Assembly: GCA_009823505.1 (NCBI GenBank)
Contig: VZQC01006682.1
Location: 62,001-126,000, forward strand
Length of the DNA stretch: 64,000 bases
From: Rhizomys pruinosus
Lineage: Eukaryota > Chordata > Mammalia > Rodentia > Spalacidae
Direction of reading: 5' to 3'
The notes under the pieces were generated by a model. That model was not told the DNA's origin, searched no databases, and saw only the letters and a program-made list of their open reading frames with translations. The position numbers and the translations under genes are program-made. Positions 1 through 10,938 of this stretch are shown here, in pieces (positions within the stretch are counted from its first letter, which is position 1; every line of letters begins with the position of its first letter).

Positions 1-53
1 CCTGACTCAGCCTCCCAAGTGCTGGGATCAGAGGTGTGTGCAACCACACCCTG
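1..53 (-). repeat. B1 SINE, truncated by window edge
   Basis: Antisense B1 5' end (CCCAAGTGCTGGGATCA, then the complement of the B1 start). It lies in the Trim66 intron downstream of the B-box 2 exon. Confidence 0.8.
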
Positions 54-113
54 CTCCTGGGAGAGCTCAGGATGTGCCCTTCCAAGCCCCCTCACCCAGC
101 CCAGCAGCCCCAC

Positions 114-246
114 CTGTGCTCTTTGTGTTCCACCATCAGGCAGCTGTGACATGTGAGCACATCACAGGTCTCGCAGAACAGCTTGAGCACTTCCTGCGTG
201 TGCAGAGGGCAGTACAAGGCAAAGTCACCAGAGCCACCAGTCAAGC
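114..246 (-). CDS. Trim66: Trim66 coding exon, B-box 2
   Basis: Internal coding exon of TRIM66 (TIF1-delta), a nuclear TRIM/TIF1-family chromatin-associated corepressor. Read on the minus strand it has an acceptor CTCTTCTCTTGCAG just above 246 and a donor AG|GTGGGG below 114. The 133-bp exon opens with two bases that complete a Gly codon left by the 1,104-1,251 exon, and it ends two bases into an Arg codon. The translation shows zinc ligands in B-box 2 order: CPLH, CETC, CHSC and HKEH. This matches the TIF1 B-box 2 layout and ends at the conserved HKEHR boundary. The coiled-coil and the C-terminal PHD/bromodomain exons must lie left of the window. The phase match with the neighbouring exon makes this call strong. 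Confidence 0.93.
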
Positions 247-328
247 CTGCAAGAGAAGAGAGAATGTGGGCTGCTTCTAGTCATACAGACCTCTCAGTGA
301 CATGCTGGTGAGCAACACTTGGCCCTCA

Positions 329-366
<38 letters not shown>

Positions 367-1103
367 CCCAAACAGTAACACTGGGGTGGAGATATAAACA
401 GGAGAAGCCTCTCTTGAGAGCAGTGAGGTTTGGGGCACAGGGAAGAAATCACTCTGGGTCAGCTCAACTGTCCAGAAACCGCACTCTCTCAAACCCTCCC
501 CCCTTCTACCTGCCAGAGGTGAGGGAGGGGCTTGCTCCTACTACATGTGATCTCTAGCCCAAGGAAGAGTCCTCCAAAATGAACCCAAAGCTCTTCACAA
601 ATCACAATTCTGTGTGGATGGGTCTGGAAACAGCCACCCAACCTTACTGCTTGTCAGGCTAGATTATGTGGCTTACAAACTCTGCTTCCTGCAGGAAGCA
701 TAAACCCCTCCCACAAAGTCAAGGGCCTTGGGAAAAGACTTTCCAAAAGATTATCGTTTCAAACAGATGGTGCAGGATGGACAAAGGGCAAAAATGATCC
801 AGACTGCTAAATCTACACGTGACACATATTGCTCTAAATAGAAGTGGAAGGTAGGAGCCCAGCTAGCTTCCATGGTGATTCAAGATCATGCACCAGCCCA
901 CCCACACTTACCCTCACCCCAATAGCAAGAGGCTGAAGTGAGTCACCCCTCTGACTCTGAGGGAGACAGTCCTCCTTTTTTGACAGGCTCTGAAATCATC
1001 CCTACTGTCTCCCTGAGCTGGGAAACAAAGTCAGAAAGCTATTCTTCAGAGACTTGAGAGTTCAGCAGCGTTTTCAGGCATGGGAACAAGTAGGGAAAGG
1101 TAC
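247..1103 (-). other. Trim66: Trim66 intron, mostly unique sequence
   Basis: Intron between the B-box 1 and B-box 2 exons. It contains one CA microsatellite (333-364) and otherwise unique sequence with no SINE and no supported exon. Confidence 0.8.
333..364. repeat. (CA)n microsatellite
   Basis: About 16 uninterrupted CA units in the Trim66 intron. Confidence 0.97.
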
Positions 1104-1251
1104 CTGAAGACCCCTTCTGGGTGCGGGCAAAGTGTGGGCCTCCTGGGGCAGGGACGTGTCGGTGCTCTTCTGTGCAGGAACTGCACAGCCAGCGATTGCA
1201 GTAGGTACAGAGAATGTGTGCCACCCTCTTCTCCTTGCACTCTGAGCAGTT
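1104..1251 (-). CDS. Trim66: Trim66 coding exon, B-box 1
   Basis: TRIM66 exon of 148 bp. On the minus strand a pyrimidine-rich acceptor (CTCTGCTTCCAG) precedes AAC TGC TCA, and the donor is TCTTCAG|GTACC. It starts in phase 0 and ends one base into a codon, which the 114-246 exon completes exactly. The translation begins NCSECKEK and continues with CTYC, CSSC and HRH, the cysteine/histidine pattern of the degenerate TIF1 B-box 1. I recognise this as the start of the canonical TRIM66 protein, which in human begins MARNCSECKEK. The MAR part is on the 33-bp exon at 3,302-3,334. Confidence 0.94.
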
Positions 1252-2035
1252 CTGGAAGCAGAGAGTCAAAAATCACTAAGCCTACCTGTGCTGAGGACCA
1301 CCCTGCAAGCAGTAAACACTCCAGGGACTGGGGTCCTGCAGAGCTGTTTCCCCAGAACTGGGGAGAGGAGTCTACTGGAGGATGACCTGGCAGGGCCTGT
1401 GGGGAAAAGCACCCCACTGTAATAAAGTGATCAGTGGTGGTCCTGTGGGCAGTTCAAACAAGCCTTGCACTGTAGCCAAGGAAACCCAGGTGAGTAAGCC
1501 TGGGCCTTCCCCTCAAGGTGTGTACACACTCAGCCTGGCCAGGGTGACACTCTTTAAACAGGTAATGCTATGATACAAAGGTATGACAAGTTCTAAGCAC
1601 AGGAGCAAAAGGACATTTCCAGGGACAAGGCCTAGGACTGGCCAGGTACTGTTGCACTAAGAGGTAACATTTGAGTTGAGTATTGACTGACAAGTAAGTT
1701 GACAAAGAAGGAAAAAGTTACAACACAGGGAAAACTCAAGCAAAAGCAGAGCATCCAATGTCCTCAAAGGGGAGGATGCCCCAGGTGGCAGAGGAAGCAG
1801 GCAGACGAGTATTGTCCGGCCGTGGAAAAGCATGCCAGACCAACTTTCAGAGCCTGGTCTCCATATATGGAGTCACCCTGGCCCCAGAACACCTCCTCTT
1901 CACCTAGTCCAAACTTTCATTTGTTTCATCATCAGATTTTAGCCCTACATCCGATTAAAATCATCAGTAAATGAGATGTGGCCAAATGACCTAAACCATA
2001 GTGGCTACCAAACTGATGTGGATTCAGAAAGCTTT
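1252..2035 (-). other. Trim66: Trim66 intron, unique sequence
   Basis: No repeat family or splice-bounded exon recognised between the B-box 1 exon and the B2 at 2,036. Confidence 0.6.
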
Positions 2036-2272
2036 TTTTTTATTTTATTTATTTCTGTATGTGTATGAATGTACTGTCTGCATGCAGGTTTGTGCACCCG
2101 TGTCGTGCAATGCCGCGGAGGTCAGAAGAGGGGGCTGGATTCCCCTGGAACTGGAGTTCTCCTGGAATTGGAGTTTCAGATTGTTCTCAGCCGCCATGTG
2201 GGTGCTGGGGATCGAACCCGGGTCCTCTGCAAGAGCGTCGGTGCTCTTAACTGCTAGGCCATCTCTCCAGCC
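2036..2272 (-). repeat. B2 SINE, subfamily with internal 17-bp duplication
   Basis: Antisense B2 ending CCATCTCTCCAGCCC with a T-rich tail at the left. It is flanked by GATTCAGAAAGCTTTTT (2,021) and GATTCAGAAAACTTTTT (right), a target-site duplication. It carries a near-tandem duplication of TGGAACTGGAGTTCTCC at 2,146-2,177. Confidence 0.93.
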
Positions 2273-2504
2273 CAGATTCAGAAAACTTTTTGAATTTACC
2301 TCTGAATTTCTAAGAAGTAAAATACATGAGCCTAGTTTCCTAACACCATAGACTGCGGCACATAATAGACATTTGATAAGAATTAGATACAGGAACAAGA
2401 AAACAAGTTAGTAACTAAATGAGGTGCAGTGGGAAGGATATGCGGGTAGAGACAGAAAAGGAAGGCATACTGGCAGGCCCGTCATGTGACAACCATAGAC
2501 TGGG

Positions 2505-2513
2505 GGGGGGGGA
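2505..2513. repeat. poly-G run
   Basis: Run of about nine G in intronic sequence. Nothing else is recognised between 2,290 and 2,770. Confidence 0.8.
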
Positions 2514-2774
2514 TTACACACAAGATTAAACAGTGCATCTAAGCTGGTATGTGAATTTCAGCTCAGGGAGGAGATAAAAGGAAAGAAGGCCTAGTACTGG
2601 TATTTTCAGCTATGTGAAGAAAAGAAACACTGAGACAAATTAAGTAATGCTTAATGTACCTTAAAATACCTTCACCTTCCACTCAAAGCACTGACAAAAT
2701 AAAAAGCCTGTAATTTTCACTCAATAGAAAATTACTTTGCTTTTCTTAACTCAAACATTTTTATTTCTTCCTAG

Positions 2775-3195
2775 ACAGATGGATGGATAGATGGATGGAT
2801 GGATGGATGGATGGATGGATGGATGGATGGATGGATAGATGAGTGGATGGAAGGGTAGGTAGATGGAGTGGATGGGTGGGTAGGTAGGTGGATGGGTGGG
2901 TGGATGGGTGGGTAGATGGGTGGATGGGTGGATGGATGGATGGATGGATGGATGGATGGATGGATGGGTGGGTGGGTGGATGGATGGATGGATGGATGGA
3001 TGGATGGATGGATGGATGGATGAGTGGATGGAAGGGTAGGTAGATGGAGTGGATGGGTGGGTCGGTGGGTGGATGGGTGGGTGGATGGGTGGGTGGGTGG
3101 ATGGTGGGTGGATGGGTGGATAGATGGATGGGTGGATGGGTGGATGGGTGGATGGATGGGTGGGTGGGTGGATGGGTAGATGGGTGGGTGGATGA
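2775..3195. repeat. (GGAT)n / (GGTG)n tandem array with a duplicated 181-bp block
   Basis: About 420 bp of TGGA/TGGG tetranucleotide variants in the Trim66 intron. A distinctive variant string beginning GAGTGGATGGAAGGGTAGGT occurs at 2,841 and again at 3,022. The array therefore has a second-order duplication of about 181 bp over the simple repeat. The long open frame across it (Thr-His-Pro-Ser type) is only a low-complexity translation. Confidence 0.97.
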
Positions 3196-3301
3196 ATAGG
3201 AAAACATGGGGGGTCTTGAGTCAGGAATAAGTGGCTAGACCTACAGACAGGGACCTCATCTCTGAAAAAGATCAGCTGCCTATTTCCTTGTCCTGACTTA
3301 C

Positions 3302-3334
3302 CCTGGCCATTGTGGATTGCCCAGGAGAAAAGTA
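3302..3334 (-). CDS. Trim66: Trim66 33-bp exon with the canonical start codon
   Basis: Minus-strand 33-bp exon with acceptor TATTTTTCTTCAG|TAC and donor GCCAGG|GTAAGTCA. Read in phase 0 it encodes [11 protein letters not shown] and joins in frame to NCSECKEK of the B-box 1 exon. That recreates the MARNCSECKEK start known for TRIM66. The ATG (3,308-3,310) has a good context: A at -3, G at +4. The exon is open upstream of the ATG, so it may be read through from an upstream RING-containing transcript or serve as the start of a RING-less isoform. It is too short for a normal ORF scan and was found from splice signals and the known protein start. Confidence 0.85.
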
Positions 3335-3643
3335 CTGAAGAAAAATACGTTCAGTTACATCTCTGGTAAGGTACACTTGTTGACACCCAGGACAGGAGAT
3401 GAGCTCTAAAGGGAAAAAAAAGTCAATGGTGTCAGAGCATCCAAGAAGAATATAAATAAGGCCAAGAAGGAGGCTTCTGAAAACATAACACCAAGATCTG
3501 TGACAAACTCACCTGTGCCACCGTGATCTGCTCTCAGTGCCATAGCCCACCATTGCAATGGACCTGACCACCCCGGCAGAAGCCTGCAGACCATCTGGTC
3601 TCTTTCTCCCATCTCTGTCTTCACTGGTCTATCTTTCTTTCTT

Positions 3644-3886
3644 TTTTTTTTTAAAGTTATTATTTTTTTAATTTTATTTATTTTTGTATATGTATGAATG
3701 TACTGTCTGCATGCAGGTTTGTGCACCCGTGTCGTGCAATGCCACGGAGGTCAGAAGAGGGCGTCAAATTCCCCTGGAACTGGAGTTAAAGACGGTTTTT
3801 AGCCGCCATGTGGGTGCTGGGGATCGAACCCAGGTCCTCTGTAAGAGCAGACGGTGCTCTTAACCACTAGGCCATCTCTCCAGCCC
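3644..3886 (-). repeat. B2 SINE
   Basis: Antisense B2. The direct repeat TGGTCTATCTTTCTTTCT flanks it on both sides (about 3,626 and 3,887), a perfect 18-bp target-site duplication indicating a young insertion. Confidence 0.95.
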
Positions 3887-4764
3887 CTGGTCTATCTTTC
3901 TTTCTACCCCAGCAGCCAGGCTACTACACACCCAACTCTCTGCTTCTGACAGTCAGGGCCTTCTGCTGCTCTGCTCCCCGTTCTACAGCCCTGAGAGCCC
4001 AGTCTCCATCACCGCATGCTCCAAAGGGTTAGCCTATCCCAGAGCGTAGTGCCAGTCATTAAGGTTAGCATGTTACCAAGATTACTTCAGTGACCTCAAA
4101 GCTAAAAGAGATTCCAGGAGCCTCTAGCCAGAGAGAGAAAGTGTCACCCCTCCCCGGCACCTCCGCCTGCTTACCTAGGAGATATTTTTCTCTTAGTATA
4201 GCCAATACTAATCGGTCTGTTCCTGGGGCTCAGAGGCCTGTTGCTGGGCTACCTCCACTAGAGCCCCAGACCATGTTGTGTACCTGTTATATATGCATTA
4301 CCTGTGAACAACCTGACTTACTCCCTCTCCACAAAAGAATCTAACAACAACAACAAAAAGAATCTAACAGTCTCCAATACCTTCTACAGTGGGCTTCTGA
4401 GTTACATATGCAACAGCAGATCCCCACCCTGGTAACGTCAGTGACTCTTCAACACACTTCAAGAATAGTCAGCCCTCTGGGGACAAAGAAATGAGTCTCT
4501 TGAGAAGGGCCTGTGTCCTTGGATGAGGTTGGTGTGGAAAGGGGCTAGCCATAACCCGTACTGTAGTGACACTAGCACAGTCCTCTCAGCCTCATCAGCA
4601 GCACGGTAATGAACGCTATTGTGACAAGTGCTCTATAATGCACTCTGACAAATGCAAGCCCAAATTACAGACCTGTCACCCAGTGACCTTGGGCAAATCA
4701 CTTCATCTCACTTTACTCCCCTGTGCCTATTTCATTATATGTAAAATAGAAAGAGAACATCTGA
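3887..4764. other. unique intronic sequence
   Basis: No gene, SINE or LTR recognised. A short AAC repeat lies near 4,346. Confidence 0.5.
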
Positions 4765-4880
4765 GCTGCTGTGACAGACAGACATGGTAATCCCAGCACT
4801 CAAGGAGCTGAGGCAGAATGGATGGATCACAGGTTCAAGGGCAGCATGGGTTTATAACAAGACCCTGTCTCAAAAAGACT
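4765..4880 (+). repeat. B1 SINE, diverged
   Basis: ATGGTAATCCCAGCACTCAAG followed by a GACCCTGTCTCAAAAAGAC tail. Confidence 0.75.
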
Positions 4881-4882
4881 AA

Positions 4883-5072
4883 ATGATGGGTCAAGATGGC
4901 TCAGCAGATAAAGGCACTTACAGACAGGCCTGAAAGAGCTGGATAGCCTGGTAGGAGAGAATCAACTACTGTGAGTTGTCCCCTGACCTCCATATGTGTG
5001 CTATGGCACATGCACATACTCACATGGGCATGCATCACACAAACACAAACACACACACACACACACACACAC
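4883..5072 (+). repeat. B4/RSINE-like element ending in (CA)n
   Basis: AAGATGGCTCAGCAGATAAAGG tRNA-like head, CCCCTGACCTCCATATGTG body and CA-rich tail (about 5,041-5,072). Confidence 0.7.
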
Positions 5073-5375
5073 TAAGAGTTGCTGTGAGAGGCAGGGGAGG
5101 GGTGTAAATATAGTTAAGATGCATTTTATGAAATGCACAAAAATTCAATAAAAACATATAAAAGGATTGTGGTAAGAATTCGATAATATTTGAGGAAGCA
5201 CAGAGTTCTCCTTGAATGCTGACTTTGAATTCAAAATAGTCTTCACATCCCATTCATGATAAGTGACAGCCTCAATTTCCGACTTCCCTGGTGATGAAAA
5301 CCAGATCATCTGAACAGTGCCCTGAACAACTGGCCACAGAGTGTTCCTCCCTTGATTCATTTCCCTTCTGATCAT

Positions 5376-5525
5376 TTTTTTTATTTTGTTTGAGACAGGG
5401 TGTCACTGTGTAGCCTTGGCTGGCCTGGAACTTGCTATATAGACTAGGCTTCCCTCCAACTCACAGAGATCTACCTACCTCTACCTTGTGTCCTGGGATT
5501 AAAGGTATACACCACCACACCTGAC
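5376..5525 (-). repeat. B1 SINE
   Basis: Antisense B1: GAGACAGGGTGTCACTGTGT through TGGGATTAAAGGTATACACC. Confidence 0.88.
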
Positions 5526-5560
5526 CTCCCTTGTGATCCTACCATCAAAAAGGACTATTG

Positions 5561-5746
5561 GGACTGGAGAGATGGCTCAGTGGACAGAGGAGGACAAGTT
5601 CCTGGAGCTTGCTGGCAAGCCAGTCTAACAATGTGGTGAACTCCAGGGTCAGTTAGAGATCCTACCTGAAAAAATAAGGAAGAGAGCAGCTGAAGAAGAC
5701 ACCTAACAACCCCCAGCCTCCACATATGTATGCACATGCATGCCAC

Positions 5747-5788
<42 letters not shown>
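5561..5788 (+). repeat. B4/RSINE-like element with (CA)n tail
   Basis: Head GGACTGGAGAGATGGCTCAG, then CCCCCAGCCTCCACATATG, ending in about 19 CA units (5,750-5,788). Confidence 0.75.
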
Positions 5789-5789
<1 letters not shown>

Positions 5790-5850
5790 ACGTAACATGC
5801 TTTAAGTCTTAGCTGGCATAGTGACTCACTTTAGCCAAAAGTGACACTGA

Positions 5851-5982
5851 GCGGGCCTAGTATGGTGGTGCATGCCTTTAATCCCAGCACAGCACTTGGG
5901 AGTAAGAGGCAGGCAGATCTCTGTGAGTTCAAGGCCAGCTGGCACGGCAAGGGAACCCCTGTCTCAAAACAAAAAAAAAAAC
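5851..5982 (+). repeat. B1 SINE with target-site duplication
   Basis: Sense B1. AAAAGTGACACTGAGC is present on both sides. Confidence 0.9.
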
Positions 5983-6643
5983 CGAACCAAAAAGTGACAC
6001 TGAGCAAGTTCCAAGCCTAGACCACAGTGACTTTATAGAACTTGCTCTCCCTCTTAGAACTCTACAACTGCCATGTGAAAAGTCCTACCCGGGGTTTAGA
6101 TTGCTGAAGCATGCAGACCATGAAGAACATTCCTCTGAAGGCCATTTTAAATCAGCTACACCCTCATGAAGCACCAGTTGAATGCAGGCACAGGAGTACA
6201 GCCAAGATCAGCCAAACTCAGTCCAGACCAGAAGAGCCATCCCAAGAATCCCAGCCCGGACTGCCGACCTGGAGAACCACACACCAAATTAACCTTAGTT
6301 GGTTTAGCCACCAAGTTTGAGTATGGTATATTATGCAACAAAAGCTACTGCTACCACGTGGAAAGTCCACAAAATCATTCAAAGTCACAGACCTTGCAGA
6401 GCCACCGACTTGAATGACAGAACTACACCTGGAAATCATCTGGACATCTTCCTGATGGTCAAGAACAGCAGATGCGCTTTACAGGTGACAGCATCCGAGC
6501 AGTCAGGTGACCACCCGCCATCCACTAGTCTCATTCTGGGGAGCCCTCTGTCATCTACCTCCAGGTCATGAATGATGGATGCTCTAATTGTTGAAAATTA
6601 TTTCCATAAGACTTCCAACTCCCTGGTACCAAATGCTCAAAGC
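5983..6643. other. unique sequence
   Basis: No recognised repeat or splice-bounded exon. Overlapping short ORFs in several frames look like chance. Confidence 0.45.
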
Positions 6644-6965
6644 AGGTGTGATAGCATACGCCTTTATTTTTTATTTATTTACTTTTTGATGTTTTCGAGA
6701 CAGGGTTTTCCTGTAGCCCCAGCTGGCCTGGAACTCCCTCTGTAGACCAGGCTAGCCTCAAACTCACAGAGATCCACCTGCCTCTGCCTCCTGAGTGCCA
6801 GGATTAAAGGCATGCACCACCATGCCTGACGGAGGCACACACCTTTAATCTCAACACTTCGGAGATAGAAGCAGGGAGAGCTCTGTGAGTTTGAAGCCAA
6901 TGTGATCTACATAGTAAACTCCATGCCAGCCAAAGCTGCATAGTAAGACCCTGTCTCAAAACAAA
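6644..6965 (+). repeat. B1 split by an antisense B1
   Basis: A sense B1 begins near 6,644 (ATAGCATACGCCTTTA), is interrupted by an antisense B1 (about 6,690-6,830), and resumes at 6,831 (GGCACACACCTTTAATCTC) to a GACCCTGTCTCAAAAC tail. Confidence 0.75.
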
Positions 6966-6979
6966 AATGGTCAAACATG

Positions 6980-7230
6980 GGCTGGAGAGATGGCCTAGCG
7001 GGGTTAAGAGTGCCAACCGCTCTTACAGAGGACCCGGGTTCAATCCCCAGCACCCACATGACGGCCAAGAACCGTCTGAAATTCCAATTCCAGGAGAACT
7101 CCAGTTCCAGGGGAATCCGATACCCTCTTCTGACCTCCGCAGCATTGCAACGACATGGGTGCACAAACTTGCCTGCAGACAGTACATTCATACACATACA
7201 GAAATAAAATTAATAAAAAAATTTTTTAAA
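6980..7230 (+). repeat. B2 SINE, subfamily with internal duplication
   Basis: Sense B2 starting GGGCTGGAGAGATGGCCTAG. AAAATGGTCAAACAT flanks it on both sides. It carries the same internal duplication (7,081-7,110) as the copies at 2,146 and 50,298. Confidence 0.93.
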
Positions 7231-7235
7231 AATGG

Positions 7236-8140
7236 TCAAACATTATCCATAGTAACATAGCCCATTCTCAGGATGGAAGAGGAAGGAGAGCTGGCTTGGG
7301 GAAGGCCTTGTGGCACATTTTCTTTCTTCCTTGGCCTTAAAGACAGGGTTCTCGATTTGACATTCAGAGCCCTTTTCAAGTCAGCCTCACCTCATTCTAG
7401 TCTTATCTCTAGCTCCATCTACCCATGCACCTTATGTGTTTGCCACGTTAAATGTCTCTGGCTGTCTCTGGAACAGCTAAACTTTTGCATGACTCTGCCT
7501 GGGAGAATGCTGTTCCATCCTCAAATACTTTTCCTTGCTTTTGTACTTTTTAGATGAACTCCTATTCGATCCTTTCAAACCTGTTCAAATGTTTCACCTT
7601 TGAGAAGCAGAATTGATTTCCCCTAGGATTAGTCAATTAATCCCTCCTTGAAAATCTTGCTAGCATAACAAAAGGATCGTCCTGCATTTTAAATACCTGT
7701 TCATATGTCTACACAGAAATAACCCACAGATGGCATGAATTGGATATCGCATGGTTTTTAGCAGATTGAATAATTACATTTCTTTTGGCCTGGTGTATTC
7801 CAGACATGTTCCCTGCACTCAGAGCCTCTGATAGAAGAGGCCACCTGCAAGTTTCTGGCTGATGGGGAAAGGCTAGCCCAAGATTAGAATCATTTGGTGC
7901 TTGGAAAAAGTTCCAAGATGTGAGTCCCACACTCCAGGAAGCTATTATCGTCTGTGTCACACTGGGTGAGCAACCCCCTTTCTCTGACTCTCACTAAGTC
8001 CTTCAATAAAGTACAGATTATCCGACCATTCTCATGTGCCACCTGCAGTCAGTATTGAGAAAAATTCCCCTAGGCAGGACAAGAAGGGACAGTCAGCCAA
8101 ATGGCATCTGGGCTATCTATCATCCCTGTCAGAAAGTCAG
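7236..8140. other. unique intronic sequence
   Basis: No repeats or exons recognised. Confidence 0.45.
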
Positions 8141-8240
8141 GTAAGCCAGGGGTTACACACACTTGTAAGTCCAGCACTTGGGGGACTGAGGAGTACCAAT
8201 TTGAGGACATCCTGGGGTACACAGTTGAGACCCTGTCTGG
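8141..8240 (+). repeat. old B1 fragment
   Basis: CCAGCACTTGGGGGACTGAG and GAGACCCTGTCTGG in B1 order, diverged. Confidence 0.6.
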
Positions 8241-8436
8241 AGCAGTAACCAAAGACAGAAAGTCAGGTGGCAGGCTGTGGTTGGAGGAAGGCCTGGATGG
8301 AGAGGCACTGCGTAGCTGCAAGCAGAGCCAGAGAACAGCTGCTTCACACACATATTCATAAGACATACTATTTACGTATTTAAATCATATTATGTGCAAA
8401 ATATTTTATATAGTGCTAATTTTGGATGAAGGGACT

Positions 8437-8740
8437 TTTTTGAGTGGAGTCTCATGTAGTCTAGGTTGAACTCATATGTAGTCAAGAATGACCTTGAACT
8501 CCTGGGGAGGTGGAATTACAGGTGTATGCTACTTCTGATTTATGCAGTGCTGAGACTCAAACACAGGATATCATGCATGCTACGCAAGCACTCTACCAAC
8601 CAACTGAGCTACATCATGGGTGTGGGGCTTTTAAAGACGGGGTCTCACTATGTAGCCCTGGCTGGCCTTGAACTTGACAGCAACTTCCTGCTACTGCCTC
8701 CCAAGTACTGGAATCACAGGTGTACAGCACCATGCTCACC
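8437..8740 (-). repeat. cluster: B1(-), ID-like(-), B1(-)
   Basis: Two antisense B1 copies (about 8,437-8,540 and 8,622-8,740) flank an antisense ID-like tRNA-derived segment (about 8,541-8,620, AACCAACTGAGCTACATCAT). Confidence 0.7.
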
Positions 8741-8985
8741 TGTTCAAGAGTTTATTTCTCTTTGAATTATTCAATCTACAGGCTTGAATTTCTATTCCTC
8801 AAACAGAGACATCATTCCTGAGACACCGAGAACCATTAAACAAAGGCCAACTGGGTTCTGTTTTAGAACAAGGAAGTCACAAGCATCACAAGTCTTCCCG
8901 GGGACCTTAGTAGCCTGGAAGAGGAGCTCTGAAAGCTAAGGTCATACCCTCCATCTGTTAGGAGAGTGAAAACTGACGTAGAGGG

Positions 8986-9110
8986 GCTGCGACGCAAGTC
9001 TGTAATTCTACCATTCAGGAGACTGTGGCAGGAGGATCCCAAGTTCGAGGCCACATAAGCCTACACTGCAAATTCCAGGCCAGTCTGGGCTACACAGACT
9101 ATCTCATCAA
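8986..9110 (+). repeat. B1 SINE, diverged
   Basis: B1-like order with CAGTCTGGGCTACACAGACT and a degraded tail. Confidence 0.7.
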
Positions 9111-9120
9111 AAGGTAAATA

Positions 9121-9240
9121 AGCCGAGTGTGGTGGTGCATGCCTTTAATCCCAACCCTAGGGAGGCAGAGGCAGGTGGATCTCTGTGAGTTCCAGGCCAG
9201 ATGGGACTAAAGAGAGACCAATGTCTCAAAAAAAAAAACA
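9121..9240 (+). repeat. B1 SINE with target-site duplication
   Basis: AAAGGTAAATAA occurs on both sides. The body is GTGGTGGTGCATGCCTTTAA. Confidence 0.88.
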
Positions 9241-9481
9241 CTTAAAAAAGGTAAATAAATACATTTCTGGTCCCTCAAAGGTATGGTACAAATTTACATC
9301 CTCTTAGGACTACTTTCTGTCTGGCACCACACATTTATCTCATCTCTTAGAAATAGTCCATGCTGTCCATTTCATCATAGACTGAAGCTCTAAGAAGTTG
9401 TCACCAGTCAGAAATCCTGCAAGCCTAAGGCAAAGCTGAATGAAAGAAACTCAAGTCTGTCCACTTTTAAAGCCATGCCTC

Positions 9482-9790
9482 TGGGGCTAGGGAAGGGGCT
9501 CAGTGGGTAAAGAACTTGCCTGCATCAGTTCAAATCCCCAGAACCCACGTAGAGCTGGGCACAGCAGCACTCCTCATAATCCCAGCACTCCTACAGACAG
9601 ACGCAAGGCAGGGAATCCCCAGGAGCTCTGGGCACCTCACCTAGAGTATGCAGCATACATGCAAACAAGAAGAGACCCTTCCCCAAGCAAGAAGGAAGAT
9701 GGAAACAGACACTCAAGGTTGTCCTCCAAACTCCACACATGTACCATAGTCCATAAGCGCGTACACGCCCGCACACACGCAAAATAAAAC
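9482..9790 (+). repeat. B4/RSINE-like element
   Basis: Head GGGGCTAGGGAAGGGGCTCAG with GTTCAAATCCCCAGAACCC, and a CA-rich, A-rich 3' end. Confidence 0.72.
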
Positions 9791-9893
9791 CATGCCCTTT
9801 TCACATGCTTTATATTTCTGTCCTGATTCAGTTATAAATAAAGGGTTTTTACTGTAATTAACTAACTTTTCCATAAATAAAATATTCCATAAT

Positions 9894-10050
9894 AGCCAGG
9901 CATGGTGGCACACACCTTTAATCCTAGCACTTGGGAGGCAGAGGCAGGCAGATCTCTGTGAGTTCAAGACCAGCCTGGTCTACAGGGTGAGTTCCAGGAC
10001 AGCTGGGGCTACAGGGAGACCCTGTCTCAAAAAGAGACCAAAGAAAAAGA
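9894..10050 (+). repeat. B1 SINE
   Basis: Full B1 with the GCTGGGGCTACAGGGAGACC 3' half typical of this genome. Confidence 0.93.
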
Positions 10051-10292
10051 AATTCATAATAATGATCAAACCAGTAATCATCTAACTATAGTAGCAACTC
10101 ATACCTGGGCTCTGGACTTTGGGAATCCAAGGGGAGCTGGGGATCCAGCTGTGCTTAAAGCTTTAAGAAATCTAATCTTCGAGAAAAAGCAAATGGAATG
10201 AAGTTTTTCTGCCTAAAGAAAATTAATCTGGAGAGAGGTACAGTCTTTGCTACAAGTTTGATCCATAAGGGGCACTTTGAACTATCCTGACA

Positions 10293-10368
10293 TGGGGTCA
10301 GGGATGTAGCTCAGGGGTAGAGCACACACTGGCCTATCATGCTCAAGGCCCTAAAAGCCATCCCCAGC

Positions 10369-10416
<48 letters not shown>
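10293..10416 (+). repeat. ID element with (CA)n tail
   Basis: GGGATGTAGCTCAGGGGTAG head and a CCATCCCCAGCAA end, followed by about 22 CA units (10,370-10,416). Confidence 0.82.
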
Positions 10417-10417
<1 letters not shown>

Positions 10418-10774
10418 CCAGTCTATATACCAAACCAATTAAATAATAGTTTTAGGAGGTTGAGTCCAGGCACCAGTATTTTTCTAAGTTCTCCTGGTGA
10501 TTTCAGTATATGATCTGAGGACCAATGCCCTAGATGGAGAGAGTGCTCTCTTCCTCTGACAGTTTGCCACCCCCCATCATGAAACTGAGGAAGGCAGAAG
10601 GCTCAGGAAAACTCTGACTGCAGTTGTGATGGGCTACCCCTCTTAGCAAAGAAATGGGCCAATTCCCAACACACAGAAAGATATCCTGCTACCCAGGTAC
10701 TCAGTGGGTTGGCACTGAGTTGAAGGCCACATTTTGCCTCCTCTGATTCACAGCTCAATTAAAAGACCAAGGCT
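10417..10774. other. unique sequence
   Basis: Nothing recognised. Confidence 0.5.
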
Positions 10775-10938
10775 TAGCCGGGCGAGGTGGCGCACGCCTT
10801 TAATCCTAGTACTTGGGAGGCAGAGGCAGGCGGATCTTTGTGAGTTCAAGGCCAGCCTGGTCTACAGAGTGAATTCCAGAACAGCTGGGGCTACAGGGAT
10901 ACCCTGTCTCAAAAAGACAAAAAAAAAAAAAAAAAAGA
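10775..10938 (+). repeat. B1 SINE with target-site duplication
   Basis: AAGACCAAGGCTTA lies directly on both sides (about 10,762 and 10,936). An A-run of 18 precedes the right copy. Confidence 0.95.

Noticed and set aside
2775..3195. CRISPR-like array
   Set aside because: The units are 4-bp slippage repeats without spacers, in a mammalian genome.
2761..3207. 148-codon open frame rich in Thr-His-Pro-Ser
   Set aside because: It is the translation of the TGGA/TGGG array. No splice signals or non-repetitive sequence.
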